DNA of 64,000 nt from Xenopus tropicalis (Eukaryota; Chordata; Amphibia; Anura; Pipidae): assembly GCF_000004195.4 (NCBI RefSeq), contig NC_030680.2, forward strand, positions 143,120,045-143,184,044, given 5' to 3'. Shown in pieces: positions 33,307-43,742 of this stretch (its first letter is position 1; every line of letters begins with the position of its first letter). The notes under the pieces were generated by a model. That model did no database searches and had not been told where the DNA came from. It saw only the letters and a program-made list of their open reading frames with translations. Position numbers and translations under genes: made by a program.

Positions 33307-33970
33307 AAGGGGAAGGAACACTCCCATGGGCCTTTTTTAAAAACTTGTTCCCATAAAAAGAGCCCCTCCCCAACTGCTTCTAATGTTCCCCCATGGTGTC
33401 CCCTCTTGCCTTATTCCTGGCCCATCAAAGCTGTGAAGTACAGTGGGGTTGGAGGCCTCCATGTTTGGTCTTGTCATATCCACTTGCAGGCTCTCCACTA
33501 CTGATGGATGAGGAGGAGCACTAGAAGTCAACTGAGTCCAGTTTACTATTGCGCATCCTCCTGGCTAACAAACTGGGGGGGCCTGTACTTGGCCACTTCC
33601 AACCCCCCCTGTACTACTCTGTTCTATGAAGCCAGAAATGGAACAAGGGAGGACATCATGGAGAAGCATTAAAAGTAGTTGGGGAGAGTCAAGAGGGGAA
33701 TATATGGGGAACATATATTTCAGAAAATGTGGAGGTTCCTTCTCTGCACATCCTTGTACAGGCTCCTCAGTGCTGATCACTGACCAGGAGCAAGTGCAAT
33801 AATAACTAGAACTCCGACGTGATGAGGCCAAACATGGTGGCCCCCAATCCTACTGCTCTTTTCAGTTTTGTTGAGCGAGGAACAGGACAAAGGGGCCAAC
33901 ATGGGGTAGTATTATATACAGTTGGGCAGGGAAACGGGGTCCTTTTGGGGGGTTTCCATCTCTTTCGGTC
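33307..33970. mobile_element. Possible TTAAAGG MITE with long diverged inverted arms
   Basis: It starts TTAAAGGGGAAGGAACACTC, a T2-type terminus. A left segment (about 33360-33470, with CCCAACTGCTTCTAATGTTC and GGCCTCCATGTTTGGTC) is complementary, with many differences, to a right segment (about 33825-33945, with CCAAACATGGTGGCCCCC and AGTTGGGCAGGGAAAC). A third related piece lies near 33670. A proper right terminus was not identified. Confidence 0.4.
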
Positions 33971-34943
33971 TTAGTTTCCATTCCTTGTTGCCTACTTGTG
34001 ACTTTGGATATTGTACTCATTGTCCCTGTGTATCAAGCACAGAGCTTAGTGGGTTATATAATAAAAGGTGCAACATTAACTACATATATAATAGCCTATA
34101 GCAGCCAATCAGCAGGAAGCATTTACTCATCACCAGGTTAAAAGCAAACATCCCATTAGTTGCTGCACCTGGGGGAAAAATTACAATTTTACAAACCTCC
34201 GAATACTTTGCTTAATGAAAACAGTCTGTGCCTGTAATTACATTCTTCTCCCATGTTTTCATTGTTTATCCCTTTCTGTCTCTGGTTCTGACCCATTAGC
34301 AGAAATCAGTCGCCCCGTGGGCCTGTTGATTGGTTCGTTTCTGCTGCAGAGAATCATTTAGTCAGAGAGATACAGATTTCAACAACAATCTCATGTAGAA
34401 ACATATTTCATTTATGTATATCCCTTCCTTTTTGGAGTTCTATTTTGATATTGGATCTCCATGTCAGCCTTGGTGCTAGTGAAGATCAGAACCTATCATT
34501 TCCCAAAGTGCAAGCACCAGATTTATTGTTAACTGTTAATTTCTTTAAAGGTTGAATTATACTTTAGAGTTGTAGTGCTCTCTTCATGTATGGCTTTCTG
34601 GCTGCTGGTCCTTTAGGGATAAAGGTTGACCAAAAATGTCCCTATTGTTCCATCAGGAGAAATGTTGCTCTGTGGCTCAGTCACTTCACCCAGGAGGTAT
34701 CTAATAGTTTGAATGTCTACAGGTGCCTTCTGATAGAGAGGTGTGCTACTCCTGTCCTATTATGGTCTGATCTATGAGGGTGGAAGTCCTGCAACTTGGG
34801 TAAAACTCAACGAGCCTTACATATATTTCATGGTGAAAAGCGCATCTGAAGCTCAAGGAAGGTGTTACGTTCATGGCTGTTGTGCATCCAAGAGTTCTAC
34901 CCTTGGCATCCCATGCTAGATGCCACAACATATACTCAACAAG
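33971..34943. other. Unassigned stretch
   Basis: AT-rich unique DNA without recognisable genes or repeats. Short frames at 34586-34777 and 34862-35086 have no family resemblance. Confidence 0.3.
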
Positions 34944-34951
34944 AACAAAGG

Positions 34952-35092
34952 CAGGCCCAGACTGGCAATCTGTGGGTTCTGGTAAAGGCCAGAGGGGCTA
35001 CTGTAAGGTGCCATAGACACTCACTATTTATTGGGTTGATGGGGGAGGGGGTGTTTTGGCCGCTGTGTACTGTGAATTCCAGTTAGGGCCTG
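34952..35092. mobile_element. hAT-type MITE (CAGGCCCAGACTGGC family), intact copy
   Basis: A 141-bp element from CAGGCCCAGACTGGCAATC to CCAGTTAGGGCCTG with an exact 8-bp duplication AACAAAGG (34944-34951, 35093-35100). It is the uninterrupted counterpart of the nested pair at 8855-9207, on the other strand. Confidence 0.9.
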
Positions 35093-35100
35093 AACAAAGG

Positions 35101-35455
35101 TGACTGCCCTGATCTCTCTCCTACCACTCTCGTGGTTTACCAAGCTTGGCCCACAAAGCTCTAACCTTCTTTGAAGCAGGAGTCTTCAGTAAGACATTAG
35201 GAAAGTCTGTCTCTGTCTAAAAGTTTGCCCAGTAGCAGTGACCCATAGCATCCAATGAGATGTTTGTTTTTAAGCAGGTGGCCAGTAAATTCTACCTGCT
35301 GATTGGCTGCTATGGTTTACTGCACTTGTGCCTTTTATTTCATAAACCATTAGGTGCCCTAGATTTGCAAAATGACAATATCCAATAGTGTAATCATTAG
35401 GAAGATACTTTTGTTTCTTAAATTCAATGTGTGGAGGTCCAATGCCATATTCAAG
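35101..35455. other. Unassigned stretch
   Basis: Unique DNA, no gene recognised. It contains ATTGGCTG-type CCAAT words but no promoter context. Confidence 0.3.
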
Positions 35456-35463
35456 GTCTAGAA

Positions 35464-36047
35464 CAGGGGTGGGCAAACTTTTTGGCTCAGGGGCCACATT
35501 GACTTACCGATGGGCCGGGCCAGTGTCACAAATCACTGGGCCTCTCAGCTCCCCACCCCAGCATCCCCCCCAGCATCCTCCATCTCCCCCCCAGCATCCT
35601 CCAGCTCCCCCCCTAGTATCCTCCAGCTTCCCCCCCCAGCATCCTCCAGCTCCCTCCCAGCATCCTCCAGCTCCCCCCTAGTATCCTCCAGCTTCCCCCC
35701 AGCATCCTCCATCTCCCTCCCAGCATCCTCCAGCTCCACCCCCAGCATCCTCCAGCTCCACCCCCAGCTTCCTCCAGCTCCCTCCCAGCATCCTCCAGCT
35801 CCACCTCCATCCCAGCGTCCTCCATCTCTCCTTCACCCCCCCACCCAACTACCTGCAGCTTGCTCCCTCCTCCGGCTGCTTCTGACCCTGGTTTCCCGCT
35901 GCATCATCCTTTTATATGGTTGCACCCCATGCGCGCTGACATCACACGCACGAACGGGGCGCAACCAATCAGGGGTCGTAATTCTTTTAAGGGGACACGA
36001 GTTGGCAGGCCGGATGTGGCCCGCAGGCCGTAGTTTGCCCACCCCTG
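35464..36047. mobile_element. hAT-type MITE (CAGGGGTGGGCAAAC family) with minisatellite
   Basis: A 584-bp element from CAGGGGTGGGCAAACTTTTT to GTTTGCCCACCCCTG with an exact 8-bp duplication GTCTAGAA (35456-35463, 36048-36055). The interior has about 10 degenerate units with the core CAGCATCCTCCAGCTCC (35555-35830) and a palindromic module centred on TGACATCA (35938-35945). The ends match the 189-bp copy at 8952, which lacks both internal modules. The Ser/Pro-rich and Glu/Asp/Gly-rich frames here are minisatellite read-throughs. Confidence 0.9.
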
Positions 36048-36055
36048 GTCTAGAA

Positions 36056-36704
36056 CAACTGGTCCAATCAAACCAACAGAATGTTCACAAGGCAGGCTAA
36101 TCAGCAGCCAATCAGAGCATTCGAAGTTTACATTGTCTTATAACTTGTATCAAGTTTAATTCCACTTATTCGAAAGCCAATTAACAATAGAAACGATATT
36201 GATAAACGTGGGGAAACGCACATCAGATGCCCAATTTGTTCATGTTCCATTCGTTTACTAAGTTTGATACGAAATGTGCAAAACTTTTGGGCGATTCACG
36301 GAAACGTGCGGCGAGTCAAACTGCCTGAAACGGAATCCAACCTGAATGTCTTAGTGCTGCCAACTTTAATCTCCCTCACTCTCCCGATCTCACTAGGTTT
36401 TGGTTAATTACAGTTAAAGAAAATTCCAGTAATGAGAAAGGAAAGCCGAAATTGCCCTACTAACCGTGAATGTCTATTGCGCTTCCGCTCTTGACAATAA
36501 ATAGATCTGAAGACACCATAAGGGAACTACTTTGCATAGGAATTGGACTAGAGATTAAATCTGGTTACTTCGTGATTTTCATGAGATTTGCCTGGGAATT
36601 GCTATTCAGGTCCTGATATTAAAGGGGAAGCTAAGCCCCGACACCATGGTTCTTTTGAGGACACTTCATATGCAGCTGAAAAACATGGCTGCCACTTCTG
36701 GCCA
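36056..36704. other. Unassigned; T2-like start near 36620
   Basis: TTAAAGGGGAAGCTAAGCCCC (36620-36640) is a T2-type left end whose right end is not visible; the next T2 element begins 65 bp later. The remainder is unique DNA. Confidence 0.35.
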
Positions 36705-37359
36705 GTAAAGGAAAACTATACCCCCAACCAATGTAGGTCTCTATAAAAATATATACTTTTTTAGTAGTGATGAGCGAATTTTTCGCCAGGCATGGATTCG
36801 TAGCAAATTTATGCATTTGGCAATTGGCGAATTGTTTTGGGAAAATTTGCGCGTAAAAATTCAGTGCGTGTCAAAAAAAGTCGCAGTCGCGTCAAATTGG
36901 GCGCAGTAGCGTCAAAAAAGGATGTGGTTGTGTCAAAAGTGGGTGTGGCCACGTTTAAAAAAGGCGCGGTCGAGTAAAAAATGGGCGCAAAGTCGCCAAA
37001 AAAGATGCAGGCGACAAATGCGTTTCGTGAATTTTTCGCTGTTTCGTGAATTTTATGGCAAGGCGAAACGGGCAGATTCGCTCATCACTAGGCCCCATCA
37101 GCCAATGAATGGACAGAGTTCTGCCTTTTGCTCCCACACTACTTCCTGTTACAGTTAGAGCTGCGTCACTTCCTGTCAGCTGATCTCTGAGGGAGCACAC
37201 AGCCCATCACTAAATGGCGGCTCAAGGGAAAGGATGTAAAAGGGCAATATTTACTGATATATATATTCCAGTTTGGGGAGATTCTTTAATAGGCCACTTA
37301 ATATGATATAAACTGTCTGTTGGTTACGTATTCATTCTGGGGGTGTAGTTTCCCTTTAA
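36705..37359. mobile_element. T2-type MITE interrupted by a TTCGC MITE
   Basis: The left end (G)TAAAGGAAAACTATACCCCC and right end GGGGGTGTAGTTTCCCTTTAA form about 19-bp inverted repeats with TTAA-like outer bases. The body contains CAATGTAGGTCTCTATAAA, CAATGAATGGACAGAGTTCTG and GGGAAAGGATGTAAAAGGGC, a common Xenopus repeat. It is split at 36765-37090 by the palindromic TAGTGATGAGCGAA element. Confidence 0.85.
36765..37090. mobile_element. TAGTGATGAGCGAA palindromic MITE, nested
   Basis: Ends TAGTGATGAGCGAATTTTTC and AGATTCGCTCATCACTA are inverted repeats. Internal GTCAAATTGGGCGCAGTAG and similar units (GTCAAAA, GGGCG/GCGGTCG) form a degenerate 15-20-bp tandem at 36870-37010. It has no coding capacity; the frames through it are artefacts. 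TA at both edges suggests a TA or TTA target, as for Tc1/mariner or Harbinger families. Confidence 0.8.
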
Positions 37360-37982
37360 TGCATATGCTTGGCGGCCCAACACACATGGCAACCTACTTC
37401 CCACTATATAAATAGTTTTTTAATATTTTCTGTTTTAATATCTGGGTTTATTTACATTTTGCAGATCGTAAGAACATAACAAAGAGTCCCATTGACATAA
37501 ACGATATTAATTATAGTGCATTTGGCTTAAAAAAAGACTTTTTAAAAGAGGCAAATGGCTTCAATGTTCGCTTTACGCTCCGAGAAATCCTTTCTATGGC
37601 CGCCCTGCAAAGTGGCTTCCCGCTGAGCGGAACGTTGCTTTACTATATCACGGTTACTAACAGGCTGTCGGGAAAGGGGGGGGGGCGAATACGCCGGAGA
37701 GGGAACGTCAGCTCTGAAAGTCATCGGAAATATCCTGCTTATTGGGAATATTTATAATGGATAATGGGCATTTAAACCTGATTCTGCCGTCAGCGCGGCA
37801 AACAGAGGTTATTTTCAGGGCTTTTTATTTTATTATGATTTGTCTTTCTGTTCGGAAGCTGCCATGTTGTCTCAATGGGAAACGTGAAGTGCATTAGGGA
37901 TGGGTGTGTAACATGGGTGGGGGGCTCATCATCAGGGATATAAATGCGTATCCGGGCGGATATTAACAAAAGCATGTGTCTG
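37360..37982. other. Unique sequence, weak conserved-noncoding candidate
   Basis: 37440-37860 is unique DNA with CpG-rich patches (GGCCGCCCTGCAAAGTGGC, CGAATACGCCGGAGAGGG) and AT-rich words. A G run of 10 lies at 37676-37685. No gene was recognised. Confidence 0.25.
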
Positions 37983-38316
37983 TAGCGATGAGCGAATTTT
38001 TTCGCCAGGCATGAATTCGCAGTGAGTTTCACCATTGGAGAATTGTTTAGCGAAACTTCTGTGAAAATTCGCAGCAGTAAATTCGTCGTGTGTCATGCGT
38101 CAAATTGGGCGCAAATTGGGTCAAATCGGGCGTGGCCATGTCAAAATCGGATGCAGTCGAAGCAAAAAACGCGGGCAACAAAAAAAAAAGATGCTGACGA
38201 CGAAAAAAAAATTGCGTGACAAATGCGTTTCACAAATTTTTCACCGTTAGGCTCATTTTCTTGGCGTTTCGCAAATTTTATGCCAAAGCGAAACGGGACA
38301 GATTCGCTCATCACTA
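37983..38316. mobile_element. TAGTGATGAGCGAA palindromic MITE
   Basis: It starts TAGCGATGAGCGAATTTTTT and ends CAGATTCGCTCATCACTA. Internal repeats of the type GTCAAATTGGGCGCAAATTG are like those of 36765-37090. Its right edge abuts the next element at 38318. Confidence 0.8.
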
Positions 38317-38317
38317 T

Positions 38318-38642
38318 GGGGCACATTTACAAACGAACGCTCTGAGCGTATTTGCGCCAAATTTTTCGTCGCTCATACAAATTGTTCATATGCCCGCGCA
38401 ACTTTTTCGTACGCTTGCACGAAAAAATTTGAAACTTTTCCCGCTGTTTACAATTGTTTGGTATTTTCATGACAGTCGTTCAGTATTTTGTGACTTTCGG
38501 ATCACTAATACGATATTATCGTGACTAATACAATTTTTTTCGTAAGCATTTTCATGATATTTGCGATCTTCAGAAATTTTCGTATCCAATCCGAATTTAT
38601 CTCATTCGGGATTCAAACTCGTGATTTGATAAATCTGCCCCT
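38318..38642. mobile_element. GGGGCA...TTTA palindromic MITE
   Basis: The left end GGGGCACATTTACAAACG and right end GTGATTTGATAAATCTGCCCC are inverted with a few differences. The interior is rich in TTTTCGT and ACGAAAA words that can pair. No coding capacity. Related but more diverged pieces are at 11191 and near 28300 and 51698. Confidence 0.65.
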
Positions 38643-39198
38643 ACGTGTCTGTATTTAATCCAAATCAAAACATGTAAAGGAGCCTAATCTTGTATTGGAA
38701 ATAATGAATAATATATGGAGCTGGTTTTATTGGAGCTCCCTATAGATTGGCCATGGTCCATGTGGGGGGGGGGGGATAGCCAATCACAGCCCTGCAGTCA
38801 CTCAAGCAAAGACAGAGGTCAGTTCCCTATCAGGTCAGCCTAGCTGCTGATTGGTTCCTATCCTACAGTGCCGCCGGCCCCCCTGCACAGCCTGGGAAGG
38901 GAGGCAGCAGGAAGTGGAACAGATGGGTGGGACTTGTAGGGTTTTTGGAGAAATATTCAATAAATCAGCTTGATTCTTCTTTACACAATGTATCCCCCTT
39001 TGAAAATGTTCTAAGACCTAGGCCAACCATAGCCAATCAGAACATTAGCTTTATTCGCCAGGCTACACCAACCTGAAATTAGTTAGAGAACTGGAATATT
39101 TATAGAGCTAGACCGGCCAAAGATTAGAATGTTCACAGGTCCATACTACGCTTTAGCCAATCAGAGCATTTGAACATATAAACATACAATGTTTAGGT
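38643..39198. other. Unassigned stretch
   Basis: It contains repeated CAATCAGAGCATTTGAA- and TAGCCAATCAGAACATTAGC-type phrases (39030-39175), perhaps a diverged local duplication. No gene was recognised. Confidence 0.3.
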
Positions 39199-40606
39199 AT
39201 GGGTATGGGATCCCTTATCTGGAAACCCGATATCCAGAAAGCTCCGAATTACGGAAAGCCTGTCTCCCATAGACTCCATTTTAATCAAATAATTCAGATT
39301 TTTAAAATGAATTTCCTTTTTCTCTGTAATAATAAAACAGTACCTGTACTTGATCCCAACTAAGATATAATTACCCCTTATTGGGGGCAGAACAGCCCTA
39401 TTGGGTTTATTTCATGGTTAAATGATTCCCTTTTCTCTGTAATAATAAAACAGTACCTGTACTTGATCCCAACTAAGATATAATTACCCCTTATTGGGGG
39501 CAGAACAGCCCTATTGGGTTTATTTCATGGTTAAATGATTCCCTTTTCTCTGTAATAATAAAACAGTACCTGTACTTGATCCCAACTAAGATATAATTAC
39601 CCCTTATTGGGGGCAGAACAGCCCTATTGGGTTTATTTCATGGTTAAATGATTCCCTTTTCTCTGTAATAATAAAACAGTACCTGTACTTGATCCCAACT
39701 AAGATATAATTACCCCTTATTGGGGGCAGAACAGCCCTATTGGGTTTATTTCATGGTTAAATGATTCCCTTTTCTCTGTAATAATAAAACAGTACCTGTA
39801 CTTGATCCCAACTAAGATATAATTACCCCTTATTGGGGCAGAACAGCCCTATTGGGTTTATTTAATGGTTAAATGATTCCCTTTTCTCTGTAATAATAAA
39901 ACAGTACCTGTACTTGATCCCAACTAAGATATAATTACCCCTTATTGGGGGCAGAACAGTCCTATTGGGTTTATTTCATGGTTAAATGATTCCCTTTTCT
40001 CTGTAATAATAAAACATTACCTGTACTTGATCCCAACTAAGATATAATTACCCCTTATTGGGGGCAGAACAGTCCTATTGGGTTTATTTAATGGTTAAAT
40101 GATTCCCTTTTCTCTGTAATAATAAAACAGTACCTGTACTTGATCCCAACTAAGATATAATTACCCCTTATTGGGGCAGAACAGCCCTATTGGGTTTATT
40201 TCATGGTTAAATGATTCCCTTTTCTCTGTAATAATAAAACAGTACCTGTACTTGATCCCAACTAAGATATAATTACCCCTTATTGGGGGCAGAACAGCCC
40301 TATTGGGTTTATTTCATGGTTAAATGATTCCCTTTTCTCTGTAATAATAAAACAGTACCTGTACTTGATCCCAACTAAGATATAATTACCCCTTATTGGG
40401 GCAGAACAGCCCTATTGGGTTTATTTAATGGTTAAATGATTCCCTTTTCTCTGTAATAATGAAATGTAAAACAATCCTGTTGGGTTTATTTCATGTTTTA
40501 TTGATTTCTTAGTAGACTTAAGGTATGAAGATCCAAATTATGGAAAGACCCTTTATCCGGAATACCCTTGGTCCTGAGCATTCTGGATAACGGGTCCTAT
40601 ACCTGT
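39199..40606 (+). mobile_element. ACAGGTATGGGA MITE carrying ten 113-bp units
   Basis: The left end GGTATGGGATCCCTTATCTGG and right end ATAACGGGTCCTATACCTGTA frame ten head-to-tail units of 112-113 bp (39305-40450). The left arm (AAAGCTCCGAATTACGGAAAG) and right arm (GACTTAAGGTATGAAGATCC) match the 24346 copy. Unit variants are TTCATGGTTAA versus TTAATGGTTAA and ATTGGGGCAG versus ATTGGGGGCAG. Units are nearly identical, implying recent expansion or conversion. Confidence 0.95.
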
Positions 40607-41311
40607 ATATATATAATTTCACTTACATTCTCTTTCTTTCCTTCACGCTGCCTTTTAGTTCTTGGGCCCTGGTTGGACTCTGTCAGTTCTGTCTGCTCAT
40701 CATTGCTGACATTTTATGACTAAATGCCAGCTTACATACCTGACAGATGTTCTGCGCCAGGTTGATTCCTGGAAGTGGCCAGTGGCTGCCATCAAGACAG
40801 ATATAGTCACGGGCAATTAATGTCTTTCCCCCTTGCGTGTACATAAAATAATAGTATGGGGTCAGTCTGAGAGAGATCAGTGACCTATGGAAATATGAAC
40901 ATGTGGCCAGGTTGGAACTGGGGAGTACAATGCGCTCGGCTTCTCCAATTAAACGCAGAGCAAGAGGGAAATGATAGAGTACGGTGCTGCCTCTGTGAAA
41001 ATATCTACATTAATGATGGGCTATGTAGTACCTCCTAGTCATTAAAGGGCCTGGGTATTTGTCTAATAGAAATAATAAGCAGTAAATGTATACTTGTTTA
41101 CTCTTTAGTTGAATTTTTTCAGTTTTAGTCTTTTCTAAACGGCCAATAAGGTTCAGTTATTAGGCATTTATAAGAAAATATATAGTTCAGCTGTTAAAAG
41201 GAGTCATTTTGATGACATTTCTACCAAAACTATATAAAACATTCTCTATTTATAGTTTAACCTTTCAAAATGCTTATTTCATTGTTGTTTTAGCAGAGGA
41301 ACTTGACTGCC
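40607..41311. other. Unassigned stretch
   Basis: Unique DNA without recognisable gene or repeat. A short frame at 41209-41406 runs into the next element. Confidence 0.3.
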
Positions 41312-41314
41312 TTA

Positions 41315-41914
41315 GGGTGAAGACACACACAGCTACTAGTAGCAGCTACTTGTCGTGGCTACTAAAACAGACAATTATTATTATTATTATTAACATTGAT
41401 TTATAAAGCGCCAACATATCCCGCAGCGCTGTACAATAAGTGGGTTACATACATTGGACATACAGAGTAACATATAAAGCAACCAATAACCGATACAAGA
41501 GGTGAAGAGAGCCCTGCCCAAAAGAGCTTACACTCTACAAGGAGTAACATATAAAGCAATCAGTAACCGATACAAGAGGGGAAGAGAGCCCTGCCCAAAA
41601 GAGCTTACACTCTACAAGGAGTAACATATAAAGCAATCAATAACCGATACAACAGGTGAAGAGAGCCCTGCCCAAAAGAGCTTACACTCTACAAGGAGTA
41701 ACATATAAAGCAATCAGTAACCGATACAAGAGGTGAAGAGAGCCCTGCCCAAAAGAGCTTACAATCTACAAGACAATGCTGATCATTTACCACTAATTGT
41801 CTTTACGTGTGTTTAGCAGAGGCAATTCTCAGTATTGTCTATGGCAGGGGATTTTCTGGTATTTAGTAGCCCTGAGAAAGTAGCTGCTACTAGTAGCTCA
41901 GAGTGTCTTCACCC
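41315..41914. mobile_element. Harbinger-like MITE with nested LINE tail
   Basis: The left end GGGTGAAGACACACACAGC and right end CAGAGTGTCTTCACCC are inverted, as are the following AGCTACTAGTAGCAGCTACTT blocks. TTA occurs directly at both outer edges (41312-41314, 41915-41917), matching the 3-bp TWA duplication of PIF/Harbinger elements. The element itself is only about 200 bp; 41376-41777 is a later insertion plus its target duplication. Confidence 0.75.
41376..41770 (-). mobile_element. CR1/L2-type LINE 3' tail with 77-bp tandem repeats
   Basis: Read on the - strand it ends TACAGCGCTGCGGGATATG, then GGCGCTTTATAAATC and a (TAA)n tail. This 3' terminus recurs in CR1/L2-type LINEs and SINEs of vertebrates. 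A 7-bp duplication AGACAAT flanks it (41369-41375, 41771-41777), as expected for retrotransposition. Inside, a 77-bp unit (GAGTAACATATAAAGCAATC...) is repeated about four times (41465-41770). It has no coding sequence. Confidence 0.75.
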
Positions 41915-42049
41915 TTACTGGTGGTTATGGAAAGCCAGCCAGATCTGCAGAGAGGTCCCTGCAGTGCCCTACATCCATACACATGATACAGCTAAAGATA
42001 TCCAGACATCTTTCTAAAATCCTAGGTCCACAACTGGAAGTCTCTCTGC

Positions 42050-42830
42050 CATGTTCCAAATTGTCTCGAGAAGAAACTTTAGCAACTGTTTGTCCAGAAT
42101 GCAAAGGATTTGTATGGGAGAACAGCCACACATGAGCCAAGTCATGTACAATGGCCAGTGTAGAGTAAGTGTCACCACCACTGGACTCTGGAGTGATGAA
42201 TTGAATTTTACTTTCTGGCAGTCTATTAAGCATAGAATAATACTGTTGCCATCAGTGCTTACTACTTTGTGGAACAGTTTGGGGAAGGCTCTTTCCTGTT
42301 TCAGCACAATTATTGCCCTTATGCACAAAGTGAGGTCTGTAGAAATTGGTCTGGCCATTGCCCAACCTTGGTAACGTTCTTGTGGCTGGACAGAAGCAAA
42401 TCCCACTGTAGAAATAGGTCTGGCCATTGCCCAACCTTGGTAATGTTCTTGTGGCTGAACAGAAGCAAATCCCACTGTAGAAATTGGTCTGGCCATTGCC
42501 CAACCTTGGTAACGTTCTTGTGGCTGAACAGAAGCAAATCCCACTGTAGAAATAGGTCTGGCCATTGCCCAACTTTGGTAACGTTCTTGTGGCTGAACAG
42601 AAGCAAATCCCACTGTAGAAATAGGTCTGGCCATTGCCCAACTTTGGTAACGTTCTTGTGGCTGAACAGAAGCAAGTCTTACTGTAGAAATTGGTCTGGT
42701 CATTGCCCAACCTTGGTAAAGTTCTTGTGGCTGAACAGAAGCAAATCCCACCAACCAATTTCCAAGTATCTGGCGGGAACCTTTACAGAAGAGTAGGGGC
42801 TGTAGAGAGAGACTCAACTCCAGTTGGAAT
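42050..42830 (+). pseudogene. Tc1-like transposase relic with six 69-bp repeats
   Basis: Decayed transposase DNA: CATGTTCCAAATTGTCTCG (42050), CCACTGGACTCTGGAGTGATG (42179-42199), CTTTCTGGCAGTCT (42211-42224), GGAACAGTTTGGGGAAGGC (42273-42291) and the C-terminal GCGGGAACCTTTACAGAAGAG. Much of the catalytic region is deleted. In its place a 69-bp unit (CCAACCTTGGTAACGTTCTTG...) repeats six times at 42341-42748. Because 69 is 23 codons, one - strand frame of 267 codons stays open through it; that frame is antisense to the relic and not a gene. Confidence 0.8.
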
Positions 42831-43742
42831 GAGATGGTCCACAGGCAAGTTCCAGATACATTTGGTAACTTGAAAGCTCATTTATGGACCCAGTGTGCAA
42901 AGGGCAATGTTAGACCCAAATTGCTGTGTTTCTTACCCACAGTGAAGGGAAATGAAAGCCAAGTAGCTGCTGATCCTTCAAAACCTATCTCCTCCTACTT
43001 TCACTATCTGTTTATATTAGATACCTCTGTAGTGCAACCACTACCAGCTTCTGTGGATTTTCTGCCCCTAAAAGTGCAGATTTATTTTCCATTACATTAA
43101 ACATTCGCAATGCAAACATGGAAACTACCAAGTATAATATATAGATGGGGGGGAGAAGTCCATCTGCACGAAACACATTTGAATGTCTTGATGAGATAAA
43201 ACATGTTTAATCCCAAGATCTCCTGACATTTGGGTTTAGACAGCTGAGTGTCCTTGGATCACAGATGTTTCTCTAGTTCCTCCTCTGAAGTCCATATATC
43301 CAGCTATCAGGACAGATGGCGAGCCAAAAATAATGTTTGAGAAGTTTTGGAAAATACACCACACTGGAGGCAGACGAGGGAAACACGGAATTAGAAAATA
43401 ATTTAAAGAATATTTTATTTCCCACCAAAGACTCCGGTACTGGGACGAGTGCCATGTCGGACAGCTTGGCCGGCGTCCGTGTATTTGCCCATAAAACCAT
43501 CGTTTGTAATCCGAAATCTGAGATTCACCCAGAGTGTGTTTCACCCCAGAGCAAATACAAATTGTATGACTTTTGGTTTTATGTTTAAAATTGAGCTTAA
43601 ACAGTTTTATTTCGCACTGGTAGAAGCAAATGATACAGATTTTAACATCAATATGAAGGAGGATCCTGGAATATTCTGTATCCGTGTTCACAATCATCAC
43701 TAAATGGACTCCAGTCTGACTATGTTGTTATTGGCGTCATTC
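42831..43742. other. Unique sequence, conserved-noncoding candidate
   Basis: 43290-43700 is non-repetitive with open frames on both strands (154 codons -, 83-88 codons +) that overlap and match no family. AATTTAAAGAATATTTTATTTCC and GACAGCTTGGCCGGCGTCC are the sort of mixed words found in conserved noncoding DNA, but coding or noncoding function is unproven. Confidence 0.25.

Noticed and set aside
42014..42817. 267-codon - strand frame with a 23-residue period
   Set aside because: Antisense to a Tc1 relic and created by a 69-bp tandem repeat; noted as a finding only for the repeat.
43236..43703. 154-codon - strand and 84-codon + strand frames in unique DNA
   Set aside because: They overlap on opposite strands and match no family I recognise; kept only as part of a noncoding candidate.
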